Assembly: GCA_044230315.1 (NCBI GenBank)
Contig: JBGARJ010000007.1
Coordinates: 62,001 to 126,000, forward strand
DNA length: 64,000 nucleotides
Source: M3007 sp044230315
GTDB lineage: Bacteria; Bacteroidota; Bacteroidia; Chitinophagales; Saprospiraceae
Direction of reading: 5' to 3'
The notes under the pieces were generated by a model, which was not told the DNA's origin, searched no databases, and saw only the letters and a list, made by a program, of their open reading frames with translations. Position 1 is the stretch's first letter. Each line of letters begins with the position of its first letter. Below, in pieces: positions 34,245-42,714 of this stretch. Both the position numbers and the translations under genes were made by a program.

Positions 34245-34718
34245 TTTGTTGGTATATGATTAACGTGAGCATTTCGACACCGGTTTTTCAAAGGAATACG
34301 TACGCAGATAAATCCCAATCCGAGCGGTTCATTATCAGTTGTGAACAGATAATTCACCATGGCCTCGCCTGTTCATGGTGCAAGTCCGTCAACAGGGTTC
34401 GCAGGGTAACCCCGGAGCATTTTTTTTGGCTAAAAACGACATGAAGCCCCACGCCGGGCCCAGCACGATTGCCGGTTTGCGGCTCCGCGACAGCAGCACC
34501 CGGTCGAGGGAAAAACCGGACTCCTTTCACGCGCGTATCTGGGCCACGATACACATTTACCCAGACGGAAACAGAGTATCCTGCCGGGCCCCAACAAAGT
34601 GTAGATGTGCTGTTAAAAAGCAGGAACTATCGAAGCGCCCACCTTGTATGCCCTGAAAGCGTAAATTTAAGACTTAAAAAGTCACGCTGATTATCAGGCG
34701 TTTATTTCCGTAATTTAT
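34245..34718. other. Gene-poor stretch, possibly decayed
   Basis: No reading frame here looks like a protein. A short hairpin (CACCATG at 34358 pairing with CATGGTG near 34375) is followed by GCAAGTCCGTCAACAGGG and a run of T, giving a structured-RNA look, but no known RNA family could be matched. Together with the cysN remnant that follows, the stretch may be a deletion scar. Confidence 0.4.
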
Positions 34719-35156
34719 TTGTTACGCATATTTCGCAGACCTTGGTTTGGCTGCCTCAGCGAACGCCCGCCCCAGGTCGGCGACCGGTTTCTGCTGCGCC
34801 ATCATGCCGAAACGGTGACGGCCATCGTGCGGGAAATTGAATACCGGATCGATGTGCACCGCTTTTCCCGCGAAGCGACCGAAACGCTGCGGCTGAACGA
34901 TATCACTCTCGTGCGCATCCGCACGGCGCGGCCGCTTGTGTGCGACGCCTACAACCACAACCGCAAAACCGGCAGGTTTATCCTCGTGCAGGAGAATGCC
35001 TTCGATACCGTGGCCGCGGGTATGCTGCACGCCCTGCCTGCCGAACAAGCCCTTACATCCGATGTCCGCTTTGTTTCATCCGAAACAACCCCGCCTTACC
35101 CTGGTCAGCGCCGCTGGCGGCTCGCCTGGCGGGCAAGTTGCCTACCCGCCAAATGA
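34719..35156 (+). pseudogene. Remnant of cysN (sulfate adenylyltransferase subunit 1), C-terminal domain only
   Basis: The frame is open from 34671 and has only a TTG as first start-like codon. About 34760-35030 encodes a clear CysN C-terminal beta-barrel: PPQVGDRFLLRHHAETVTAI, EIEYRIDVHRFS, LRLNDITLVRI, CDAYNHNRKTGRFILVQ and DTVAAGML follow the order of genuine CysN. The GTP-binding domain and barrel domain II (some 300 residues) are absent, and nothing upstream in the window encodes them. The last 40 codons do not look like CysN. It cannot be an active GTPase. It could be a stand-alone domain protein, but the lack of an ATG and the decayed upstream stretch favour a remnant. Confidence 0.7.
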
Positions 35157-35221
35157 CCATCGGCGTGGGCATCATGGTCATCCTCTGGAGTGTGCAAATT
35201 TTCGTAAAAACGTTTTTCTAA
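35153..35221 (+). CDS. Possible 22-residue membrane peptide
   Basis: The ATG overlaps the stop of the cysN-like frame (AATGA), a coupling pattern. The product, MTIGVGIMVILWSVQIFVKT plus two Phe, is one hydrophobic helix. It is followed at once by the convergent chloride-channel gene. So short a frame can arise by chance; low confidence. Confidence 0.25.
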   Translation: MTIGVGIMVILWSVQIFVKTFF

Positions 35222-35223
35222 CC

Positions 35224-36642
35224 CTATGCCGGGGCGGCTTTTTTGCTCAGCTGCTCCAAGTAGCCGTCTTTCTGGATTTCATAGAACGACCGCTCCATGA
35301 CGCGTCCGGCGCCGAGGTTGGCCACCATCCCGGCCAGCAAAAAGTAGAAAATAGCCGAGTGCCGGTCGGTCATTTCCAGCACCAGGATCGCAGCCGTAAA
35401 GGGTGTACGGGTCACGCCGGTAAGAAAGCCGATCATACTGACCAGGATCAGCAAATTATGGTGTTCGGGCGGAAGTCCGCCCCAGTGGACCAGTACTGCG
35501 CCCAGCGACGCACCCGACGAGAGTGATGTGGCGAAAATGCCGCCGGCAGAACCCACACTAAAGGACAACACAGCGCCCAGAAACCGCGCCGGGAAAGCAT
35601 ACCAGGGCGCCGATGCAGCGCCGTTGAATAGGATCTGGTTGATCAGGGGCTTGCCCGTACCCATGGCCGTCTCGCCGGTAAAGAACAGGATTCCGGCAAA
35701 TAACAGGCCGAGCACCCCTACGAACGCCAATTGCTGGCGCCGGCGCGGAAACCGGTTTCGCAATTTTGCGAACCACAGCAGTATATGGGTAAACCACGCG
35801 CCCAGGTAACCGGATAAAAAGGCCAGCACAACAACGGCCCAGATCAGCGAGAGCGGGAATACCGTCAGCTTGGGGTAGCCCAGGTACAGGTAAGAGCCCA
35901 GAAATACCTGGGCCGTCATACCGGCAATGATCACCGCGCTGAACACCGCCGTGCGGAAGCGCGCGATATGGCTCTTCGTGAGTTCTTCCAGCGCATACAC
36001 GATACCGCCCAACGGGGTGTTGAACGCCGCAGCCAGACCCGATGCGCCGCCGGTGATCAGCATGATCCGGTGCGACACCCGCGCCCAGCCCTCCGGAATG
36101 GTCCGGTACACGATTTCAAAAATAGAACCCGCCACCTGGAGCGTCGGCCCTTCCCGCCCGATCGCTCCGCCTCCCAGGAGTAACACCAGGCTGCTGGCGA
36201 TCTTGACCAGCCCGATCCTGAAGTTGAGGAGTTTGCGGATCCAGGCCTGTCGCGCCGTGCCGGCCAGATCGACGGCCGCCAGCAACTGCGGAATGCCGCT
36301 ACCCCGTGCATTCGGCGCCAACTGCTCGGTCATGAGCCAGGCGGCCGCAAAAAAGAAGGGTGTGGTGGCAAATACCACCCAGGGCGCCGGCGCGACCAAG
36401 GTCTTCCCCGCTTGTTCAAACAGGATAAACAGATCTTCGTAAGCGACCGCCACCAGGCCGGTCAAAATAGACGCCACCCACAAGGGTATGGCCTGGAACG
36501 GGATTTTCAGGTTTGAATTATCAAGGATCTTTTGCTGGATAAATTGGCCTAAAACGGTATTGCGAAGGGCGCGTAGTTTTCTGTACACCCACAATTCCCA
36601 GGGATATAAATGATACCTTTTTTTCATCATGCTTGGAAACAA
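35224..36642 (-). CDS. ClC-family chloride channel or H+/Cl- antiporter
   Basis: 472 residues with the ClC helix pattern. The selectivity motifs are GSGIPQ (114-119), GREGPTLQ (162-169, with the gating Glu164), and GGIFATSL, where the usual GxFxP Pro is Thr. LAAAFNTPLGGIVYALEEL keeps the second glutamate of proton-coupled members, so antiport is more likely than a pure channel. There are no CBS domains. The exact start is uncertain: ATG codons at 36642, 36630 and 36627 all fit. It is a single gene, convergent with the cysN remnant. Confidence 0.92.
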   Translation of the reverse strand: MFPSMMKKRYHLYPWELWVYRKLRALRNTVLGQFIQQKILDNSNLKIPFQAIPLWVASILTGLVAVAYEDLFILFEQAGKTLVAPAPWVVFATTPFFFAAAWLMTEQLAPNARGSGIPQLLAAVDLAGTARQAWIRKLLNFRIGLVKIASSLVLLLGGGAIGREGPTLQVAGSIFEIVYRTIPEGWARVSHRIMLITGGASGLAAAFNTPLGGIVYALEELTKSHIARFRTAVFSAVIIAGMTAQVFLGSYLYLGYPKLTVFPLSLIWAVVVLAFLSGYLGAWFTHILLWFAKLRNRFPRRRQQLAFVGVLGLLFAGILFFTGETAMGTGKPLINQILFNGAASAPWYAFPARFLGAVLSFSVGSAGGIFATSLSSGASLGAVLVHWGGLPPEHHNLLILVSMIGFLTGVTRTPFTAAILVLEMTDRHSAIFYFLLAGMVANLGAGRVMERSFYEIQKDGYLEQLSKKAAPA

Positions 36643-36874
36643 CCTTTCGGCTCAGCTGCGATGGCGTAGGGTGCAAAGGTACACCCCCCCTACCCACTCG
36701 GCTCCTTTTAAGCGATTTACCCTTGTTTTTTTACCACTTGCCGACATTCAAGCGGGCCGGCGCGTGTTCCTTTGGCGTCGAATGCCTGCACAGGCGGGCG
36801 CCTGCTCGCCCGGCAGTGCAAACCAGTTGCCGCCTACTATGTTCGGCTCCGGCCCCGGTCTTCCACACCGGCGA

Positions 36875-39184
36875 TTATTGCTTCACCAGGATACCGGAAT
36901 ACAGGCCAGCGCCCCCGGAGAGGGTGATGACGTACAGACCGGGGGGCAAGCCCGAAAGATCGATCCACGGGCTGACGCCGGTCATCTCCTGACGCCGGAT
37001 CAACCGCCCTCGGGCATCTGCCATGGTGAGCAACCATTTGCCCTGCAACGGCGCAGGCGCTATCAGCCGGCACACGTTTGTTGCCGGATTGGGATAAAAC
37101 TTCAACGCCGCTACGGCGGCGGGTTCGGTCAAACCCGAAAGTGGCTGGTTAGTGGCGCCAGGCGTCGCCAACACAGGTTGAAAAGGCCCGGTGCCGTCGG
37201 GCAGGCGCCCCAGGGCCACATCCGCTTGCTGGGGGCCGAACGCATAACCGTCGACGCGCAACAGGTTGCTGCCCGTGTTTTCAAAAATACCGATAAACTC
37301 GCCGCCGGCGTCGAGTTTGAAACTGGCGTGCTCCGGCCCCTGGCCGGTATCGCCGTCGGCCCAGAACACGAGGTGTTGCTGCGGCTGAATCCAAACCGGC
37401 GGCAGTTGCCATTTCCCCGGGGAGTTTTCATTATCCGACAAATAAAAATTGTCCAGGTACAAAGGCGCATCGCCGGTATTGACCAATTCGACCCAATCGT
37501 CGTATTCTCCCGCCGCATCGGCGTACGTGCTGGTGTTGCTGGCCATAAACTCGTTGATTACCAGGGAGGTGGATACTTTTCCGACCGGCAATTCCGCCAT
37601 GCCGCAGCGGGGCTCCCGGCTTTGCTGCCCGATCGCATCGCTGGCCCGCACAAAATATTCCACTATGGTGGCCTGGCCGGTTGCGGGCAGGATCGCTCCA
37701 TAGCGCCCATCCCCGGACAGGCCGTCGAGGTGGGCGCCGTCGTCGAACATATCCTGACAGACCAGGCCCTGACCGCTCCACCGGTAACAGACCTGTACAG
37801 CGATGGGCGGCGGGCCGTCGTCGGCCACCGTAGCGGCCACCCAGATTGCCTGCTCGGCATTCGGCGCATTATGCTCCAGAGCAGTAATGACCGGGAAAAT
37901 ATTGCCGGCTTGCAGTTGCTGCAGGGCCGATTGCCGGCGGACGACTATGTACGGTTTCAAGCCGATGGGGGTATGGAAATGCGGCAAGGCCTGGGTATAG
38001 GCCTTATTGAAATCGTCGAACGTAAACCCGTAATCCAGCGGCCGGTAGGGGTCGATGGCAGCCGCGCCGGCGATGCGACTCTTCAGGCTGTCGATATACG
38101 GAAAGGCAACCGCGTCGCTGAACAAGGCGCCTGCAAATGATTTTACGTAATAGGAAAACCGGTTTTTGTATTCCGGCACTTGCAGGATCCGCGTGTACAG
38201 AGGCCGCAATTCGCTACCGCCCGGCGCCCAGGCGTAGATGTTGCGCATCGACCAGTCCATACCCAGCCAATCGATGCCCAGGGTGTTGTCGAGGTCGTAC
38301 GGGATGACCTCAAAACGGCCGTTCGCCGTGTTGTGGTAGAGATAAAAATTGTTTTTGTTGAATACCGGACCATCCCAGTTGCCGGCCAGGACGTCGAACG
38401 CCATCACCCGGAGCCAGGTATCCACATCTAGTACCGCCTCCAGGGCGCAAGGCAGATCGGGCAATGGCGTATTGTTGAGCACGTCGATGAAATGGGCCAG
38501 GTCGGAGTAGTCGTTCGCCGGCAGGTTGGTCACGAGTTCATACGCCTGCCGCCCGGAATAAGCCGCTTTGTACAAATCAGGGTCAGCGCCTTTATAGACC
38601 AGGTCGGCGGGCCAGAGGCATTTGTAGAGGTTGCCGTCGTTGTTGCCAAAACGCAGTTGTACAAACTGTTCGTCGATATGTTCCACATTAACGTACAGGC
38701 CGAAATAGGCGCCGTTGATGTACAGGCGCACGTGATTGGCGCGCGGCGCCGGCACTCCCATCCGGCGCAACAGGTCCCACGAAATCTTGGAACGGGCCAC
38801 GGTGGGGTCGTTGTGTTCGCCGTTGAGGTTGAGTTTTTCAAGGTGTTCCCACTTGCGCCCCGGAACATACGAGTTGAACGATACTTTGAACGACTTTTTC
38901 CGGGCATACAACGAGGTATTGCCGCGGAGACGAAAACCGATTTCGGTCACCGTATCGGCTTGTGTTCCATTGTTGAACACAAACGTTGCGTGCCAGGGGT
39001 AGTCAAGGTCCTCGTTGCCGGGCGCCAGCAGCTGCGCCAGCGAATCGGGTGGCAGCCATATGTCGATCCGGGGAAGCAGGTCGTCCTGAAATACCGGCGT
39101 CAGTTCCGGGAAGGGGGTTTGGGCGCCAAGGGTTGACCAGCATGCCAATACACCCCAGAGCAGAAAGATGCGGCGGAATTTCAT
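36875..39184 (-). CDS. CotH-kinase-like plus lamin-tail protein with T9SS sorting domain
   Basis: 769 residues. Signal peptide MKFRRIFLLWGVLACWSTLGAQ. Residues 30-430 resemble CotH: FRLRGNTSLYARKKSFKVSF, KLNLNGEHNDPTVARSKISW, LYINGAYFGLYVNVEHID and FEVIPYDLDNTLG (the DxD-type metal site of CotH kinases). Residues 535-690 are a lamin-tail domain, SLVINEFMASNTSTYADAAG onward. The end, LKFYPNPATNVCRL to the last strand, is a type IX secretion sorting domain, so it is exported to the cell surface. CotH proteins are atypical surface protein kinases in spore formers; the substrate here is unknown. It is 25 bases after a small lipoprotein gene. Confidence 0.9.
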   Translation of the reverse strand: MKFRRIFLLWGVLACWSTLGAQTPFPELTPVFQDDLLPRIDIWLPPDSLAQLLAPGNEDLDYPWHATFVFNNGTQADTVTEIGFRLRGNTSLYARKKSFKVSFNSYVPGRKWEHLEKLNLNGEHNDPTVARSKISWDLLRRMGVPAPRANHVRLYINGAYFGLYVNVEHIDEQFVQLRFGNNDGNLYKCLWPADLVYKGADPDLYKAAYSGRQAYELVTNLPANDYSDLAHFIDVLNNTPLPDLPCALEAVLDVDTWLRVMAFDVLAGNWDGPVFNKNNFYLYHNTANGRFEVIPYDLDNTLGIDWLGMDWSMRNIYAWAPGGSELRPLYTRILQVPEYKNRFSYYVKSFAGALFSDAVAFPYIDSLKSRIAGAAAIDPYRPLDYGFTFDDFNKAYTQALPHFHTPIGLKPYIVVRRQSALQQLQAGNIFPVITALEHNAPNAEQAIWVAATVADDGPPPIAVQVCYRWSGQGLVCQDMFDDGAHLDGLSGDGRYGAILPATGQATIVEYFVRASDAIGQQSREPRCGMAELPVGKVSTSLVINEFMASNTSTYADAAGEYDDWVELVNTGDAPLYLDNFYLSDNENSPGKWQLPPVWIQPQQHLVFWADGDTGQGPEHASFKLDAGGEFIGIFENTGSNLLRVDGYAFGPQQADVALGRLPDGTGPFQPVLATPGATNQPLSGLTEPAAVAALKFYPNPATNVCRLIAPAPLQGKWLLTMADARGRLIRRQEMTGVSPWIDLSGLPPGLYVITLSGGAGLYSGILVKQ

Positions 39185-39209
39185 GTTCGATTTGTTTGTA
39201 TCGGGGCTT

Positions 39210-39722
39210 TTATTTCAATATCACATCCCCGTGGCCCCGAAACACACAAGTAGCATTGCGGCGTTGAAGTTGGTAATATATCCGGACGGTATCGCGTAGC
39301 GGGATGCTATCCAGGTTCAGAATCACTGCGTTATAACCCAGTCCGAACTGGATGGCGTCCTGCCGGTACAGGGTGCTGAAATTCCGGTCCACTATGCAAA
39401 GGCTCAACTCCATACTATCCGGCAAGCGGTAGCCGAAATAAAGTCTGCTCCCAGGATTCGGCATGCAGGGGTAGGCTTCGATCGAGGAGCTTGCCGGACA
39501 GTTTTTCAGCCCGGCAGAGGCCGGGAACAAGGCTTTTTCTTTGGGGAACCATACATCGTCGATACGCCAGTCAGTTGGGTCGCCCGAAGCCAAAGGGCTA
39601 CCGTTTTCATCCATCAGAGATACGCCGGTGAAGGGGATTTCCGGGTCGGAAATTACGGGGTCAGGGGTACAGGACAGGAGCAGGAGCAGCACCCACATGT
39701 ACGGTGTCGCTGATTTTAGCAT
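39210..39722 (-). CDS. Small lipoprotein, function unknown
   Basis: 170 residues from ATG 39722; the frame continues 109 codons upstream but only as the antisense shadow of gpmI. MLKSATPYMWVLLLLLSCTP is a lipoprotein signal with LLSC. The mature part has a beta-rich middle (DSMELSLCIVDRNFSTLY) and ends DTVRIYYQLQRRNATCVFRG. No family was recognised. It lies 25 bases before the CotH gene and 50 bases after gpmI, so it may be co-expressed with CotH. Confidence 0.7.
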   Translation of the reverse strand: MLKSATPYMWVLLLLLSCTPDPVISDPEIPFTGVSLMDENGSPLASGDPTDWRIDDVWFPKEKALFPASAGLKNCPASSSIEAYPCMPNPGSRLYFGYRLPDSMELSLCIVDRNFSTLYRQDAIQFGLGYNAVILNLDSIPLRDTVRIYYQLQRRNATCVFRGHGDVILK

Positions 39723-39772
39723 GGCGGAACAATCGTTTAGGAGGTTATAAAACAGGTAATGTGACCAAACTC

Positions 39773-41314
39773 TTATGTCACGATCAGGCTTTTTCCCGTC
39801 ATTTCCGCCGGTTTTTCCAGCCCCATGAGTTCGATCAACGTGGGCGCCACATCGCTCAACCGGCCTTGCCGGAGTTGGACGGAGTCTTTCAGGTATTTGC
39901 TCACCAGAATGCACGGCACGGGGTTTTTTGTATGCGCGGTATTGGGCGTCCCGTCGTCGTTGATCATAAAATCGGAATTGCCGTGATCGGCGATGAGCAG
40001 GCAGGCGTAGCCGTTTTCTTCGGCCAGCGGAATGATCTGGCTCAGGCAATGATCGACGGTTTCGGCGGCTTTCATGGCCGCGGCGAACACACCGGTATGC
40101 CCGACCATATCGGTGTTGGCAAAATTGAGGCAGATAAAATCGGGCTTATTATCGCGGATATCCTGGATGATGGCCGCGCACAGTTCCGGCGCGCTCATTT
40201 CGGGCTGCAGGTCGTAGGTAGCCACTTTGGGTGAAGGGATCAGGATGCGGCGTTCGCCCTCGAAGGGATCTTCCCGGCCGCCGGAAAAGAAGAAAGTGAC
40301 GTGCGGGTATTTTTCCGTTTCGGCGATGCGCAGCTGGTGGAGGCCCGCGTCGGCAACCACTTCGCCGAGCGTCATGTCGATATCGTCTTTGTCGAAAAGC
40401 ACAAAAATATCGCGGAAGGTCTCGTCGTACCGGGTCATGGTCACGTAGTGCAGGTAAAGGGAGTGCATGTCGATAGCGGGCATGTTCTCCTGGGTCAGCA
40501 CGGTCGTGAGTTCGCGGAGGCGGTCGGTGCGGAAGTTGAAGCAGATCACCACATCGCCGTTTTTGAGGGTGGCCAGCGGCTGGCCGTCGTCGCGCAGGCG
40601 GAGCATGGGTTTGAGAAACTCGTCGGTTACGCCGGCTTCGTATGATCGGCGGATAGCTCCCGGGAAGTCGGTCACCGCTTCGCCCTGGCCGTTCACCAGC
40701 AGGTCGTAAGCCAGTTTGATGCGTTCCCAGCGTTTGTCGCGGTCCATGGCATAATAGCGCCCGATGACCGAGGCGAGTTTGATGGGTTTGCCCTGAATGT
40801 GCGCTTCGAGGTCTTCGATAAATCCGGCGCCGCTTTTGGGGTCGCAGTCGCGGCCGTCGGTAAACGCGTGGATGTACACTTCCCGGCAGCGGTGTTGCGC
40901 GGCGATATCGCAGAGCGCCTTCAGGTGGTTGATATGGGAGTGCACGCCGCCGTCGGACACCAGGCCCACGAAATGCACGGGTTTGCGGGTGGCTTTGGCA
41001 TAATCGAGCGCCGCGATCAGGGTTTCCAGTTTTTGGAGTTCGCCATCCCGGATCGCTTTGTTGATCCGCGCCAGTTCCTGCCACACAATGCGGCCGGCGC
41101 CGATGTTGAGGTGGCCGACTTCGGAGTTGCCCATCTGGCCTTCGGGCAGGCCTACATCTTCGCCGTAGGTAATAAGGGTGTTCCAGGGGTATTTTTGCAT
41201 CAGGCCGTCCATAAACGGCGTGTTGGCTTGTTTGATTGCATCCACTTCGGGTTTGGGGCCAAGGCCCCAGCCGTCGAGGATCAGGAGGAACGCGCGCGAG
41301 TGTGCCAGTTTCAT
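39773..41314 (-). CDS. gpmI: 2,3-bisphosphoglycerate-independent phosphoglycerate mutase
   Basis: 513 residues, standard length. MKLAHSRAFLLILDGWGLG opens with the metal Asp. The phosphoserine site is GQMGNSEVGHLNIGAG. Others are FTDGRDCDPKSG, GRYYAMDRDKRWER, and near the end NFANTDMVGHTGVF and LIADHGNSD with metal ligands. It interconverts 3- and 2-phosphoglycerate with two manganese ions. The TACTTTTG box at 41330-41337 covers the alternative ATG at 41332, so the ATG at 41314 was chosen. Confidence 0.96.
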   Translation of the reverse strand: MKLAHSRAFLLILDGWGLGPKPEVDAIKQANTPFMDGLMQKYPWNTLITYGEDVGLPEGQMGNSEVGHLNIGAGRIVWQELARINKAIRDGELQKLETLIAALDYAKATRKPVHFVGLVSDGGVHSHINHLKALCDIAAQHRCREVYIHAFTDGRDCDPKSGAGFIEDLEAHIQGKPIKLASVIGRYYAMDRDKRWERIKLAYDLLVNGQGEAVTDFPGAIRRSYEAGVTDEFLKPMLRLRDDGQPLATLKNGDVVICFNFRTDRLRELTTVLTQENMPAIDMHSLYLHYVTMTRYDETFRDIFVLFDKDDIDMTLGEVVADAGLHQLRIAETEKYPHVTFFFSGGREDPFEGERRILIPSPKVATYDLQPEMSAPELCAAIIQDIRDNKPDFICLNFANTDMVGHTGVFAAAMKAAETVDHCLSQIIPLAEENGYACLLIADHGNSDFMINDDGTPNTAHTKNPVPCILVSKYLKDSVQLRQGRLSDVAPTLIELMGLEKPAEMTGKSLIVT

Positions 41315-41329
41315 CGGCTTATTTTTAGG

Positions 41330-41337
41330 CAAAAGTA
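41330..41337 (-). promoter_or_regulatory. -7 box TACTTTTG of gpmI
   Basis: Minus-strand TAnnTTTG match 15 bases before ATG 41314. It overlaps the alternative ATG at 41332 and so decides the start. Confidence 0.6.
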
Positions 41338-41370
41338 AAAAACCCGTCCGGCATTGCGCCGGACGGGTTT
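41335..41370 (-). terminator. Terminator of the NTF2-like gene
   Basis: On the minus strand a perfect 13-bp stem (AAACCCGTCCGGC and its complement, with a 5-base loop) is followed by a T-run. It lies between the end of the NTF2-like gene and the gpmI promoter and touches the latter. Confidence 0.8.
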
Positions 41371-41414
41371 CGAATTACTGCTCTGTGTTATGCTCAAACT
41401 ACTATGCTGTCGGT

Positions 41415-41972
41415 TTATTTGCGGCCAGTCTTGGGTTTGGTCGTTTTGGCGGCGGGTTTTTCAGCCGTTTTCGGTTCGGCTGTTTTGGTAGCCGGCTTTT
41501 TGTCGGCTTTCGGTTCGGCCGCTTGGGTTGCTTTGCCGGCTTTGGCAGCAGCAGGCTTCACTTCCTCAACGACTTCTTTCTTGGATGGCTTCTTAGCCGC
41601 AGTTTTGGTCGGGACCTCGAGCGTTTGTCCCAGCAGGTACTGTTCTTCCACCACTTTACCGTCGGCCCAGGTCCGGCGGATCACTTCGCGATACACCAGC
41701 GGTTGCCCCTGGCGGTTTACGAAGTCAAACACGAACTGCGACTCCGTCACCGTATCGCCGACCCGGAGGGCCTGGCGTTCGATGCGGTTGACCGTTGCAA
41801 TATTTTGAAAGAACCAATTGAGGATTTCCAGTTTTTGGGCTTTGGACCGCGTGACATCCTGCGCGTTGCTCAGCGTGATGCAGGCATCGGCGGCAAATTG
41901 ATCGAATGCGCCGACGATATCGCCGCGCAGAATCTGGGCGTCCATCGCCTCTACAAGTTGTGCTAATTTCAT
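41415..41972 (-). CDS. NTF2/SnoaL-like protein with Lys/Ala/Pro-rich basic tail
   Basis: 185 residues from ATG 41972; the frame reaches 42035 but the TACCTTTG box at 42013-42020 is inside it. Residues 1-118 have the NTF2-like plan: a helical start (MKLAQLVEAMDAQILRGDIV), a helix with WFFQNIATVNRIERQAL, then strands TESQFVFDFVNRQGQPLVYREVIRRTWADGKVVEEQYL. Residues 120-185 are a low-complexity tail of Lys, Ala, Pro and Thr (KKPATKTAEPKTAEKPAAK), like histone H1 tails, which often bind nucleic acid. No enzyme function can be assigned. Confidence 0.75.
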   Translation of the reverse strand: MKLAQLVEAMDAQILRGDIVGAFDQFAADACITLSNAQDVTRSKAQKLEILNWFFQNIATVNRIERQALRVGDTVTESQFVFDFVNRQGQPLVYREVIRRTWADGKVVEEQYLLGQTLEVPTKTAAKKPSKKEVVEEVKPAAAKAGKATQAAEPKADKKPATKTAEPKTAEKPAAKTTKPKTGRK

Positions 41973-42012
41973 GATCGTTAAAAAGCGGGTTTGGTTAACG
42001 ATTTTCGTGCTG

Positions 42013-42020
42013 CAAAGGTA
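42013..42020 (-). promoter_or_regulatory. -7 box TACCTTTG of the NTF2-like gene
   Basis: Exact minus-strand TAnnTTTG match 40 bases before ATG 41972. It rules out the longer frame. Confidence 0.65.
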
Positions 42021-42271
42021 AACGAAAAAAGTCAAACCAAATTATAATTTGCCATTACGTTTTTTGAAAACTTTATTTAAAATTAAAATTGGGATAAATT
42101 CTGACATTTCAATGACGATGGCAGAAATGGTTTCGGCGCTGTTCAATTGCAACGACTTGCAAAATCATCTCCTGTGAATCCTTTTTGTTTCTTACTCATA
42201 TTTGTTTTTGCGTCAAAAGAATAGTGTTTCGAGCAGTACCGTTATGGGTATGACCCAAGACCCGAAACTAA
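42021..42271. other. AT-rich intergenic stretch upstream of the NTF2-like gene
   Basis: Markedly more AT-rich than its surroundings, with runs such as AAATTATAATTTG and TTTATTTAAAATTAAAA. No gene or RNA was recognised. It probably holds upstream promoter elements for the NTF2-like gene. Confidence 0.5.
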
Positions 42272-42304
42272 CAAGAGCCGCCCCGAAACCCGGGACGGCC
42301 CTTG
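42272..42304 (-). terminator. Terminator-like hairpin of mscL
   Basis: A 14-bp stem with two G-T pairs (42272-42285 and 42291-42304, 5-base loop) lies 32 bases after the mscL stop. The T-run on the minus strand is weak. Confidence 0.55.
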
Positions 42305-42335
42305 TACTGGACTGTTTTCTTAAAATGGCTTTGTA

Positions 42336-42620
42336 TTACTTGACGTCTTCCGATTTTTTGCCGGCGGCTTTGATCAGGAAGAACAGCACAGTGCCGATGA
42401 TCACAAAATTCACGACCGCGTTGAGGAAATTCCCGACTCTTATGCTGCCCAGCACCACACTGGAAAAGTCGGGATTGCCCGTAATCATGCCGAGGATCGG
42501 TGAGATGATGTCGTTCACGAGGGAGTCGATGATCTTCCCAAACGCGCCGGCGATAATGACGGCAACTGCAAGAGCAAGCACGTCGCCGCGCAGAAGAAAC
42601 GCTTTCAGTTCTTGAATCAT
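42336..42620 (-). CDS. mscL: Large-conductance mechanosensitive channel, short form
   Basis: 94 residues. MIQELKAFLLRGDVLALAVAVIIAGAFGKIIDSLVNDII matches the MscL N terminus and first helix, including the AxAFGKIxDSLVxDII gate region. The second helix is VVNFVIIGTVLFFLIKAAG. Compared with usual MscL (about 130-150 residues) the periplasmic loop is short and the C-terminal cytoplasmic helix bundle is missing. It opens under membrane tension and releases solutes during osmotic downshock. The reading frame ends cleanly with a terminator-like hairpin, so this is a short natural form and not an obvious frameshift. Confidence 0.88.
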   Translation of the reverse strand: MIQELKAFLLRGDVLALAVAVIIAGAFGKIIDSLVNDIISPILGMITGNPDFSSVVLGSIRVGNFLNAVVNFVIIGTVLFFLIKAAGKKSEDVK

Positions 42621-42714
42621 GTGTTTTCGCTTTTTTGATGAATTAGAAACAGAATAGTGTGATTAGATCATTGGGAAAGAAGGCATTAGCCGCGGTAAAT
42701 ATAACAAATGCGTA

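Noticed and set aside
34350..34440. Cobalamin riboswitch or group II intron core, because of GGTGCAAGTCCGT
   Set aside because: Only one short hairpin and the partial match are present; the remaining conserved parts are missing and the downstream gene is a cysN remnant.
39723..40049. N-terminal 109 codons of the small lipoprotein frame
   Set aside because: They are the antisense of gpmI; the lipoprotein signal begins at 39722.
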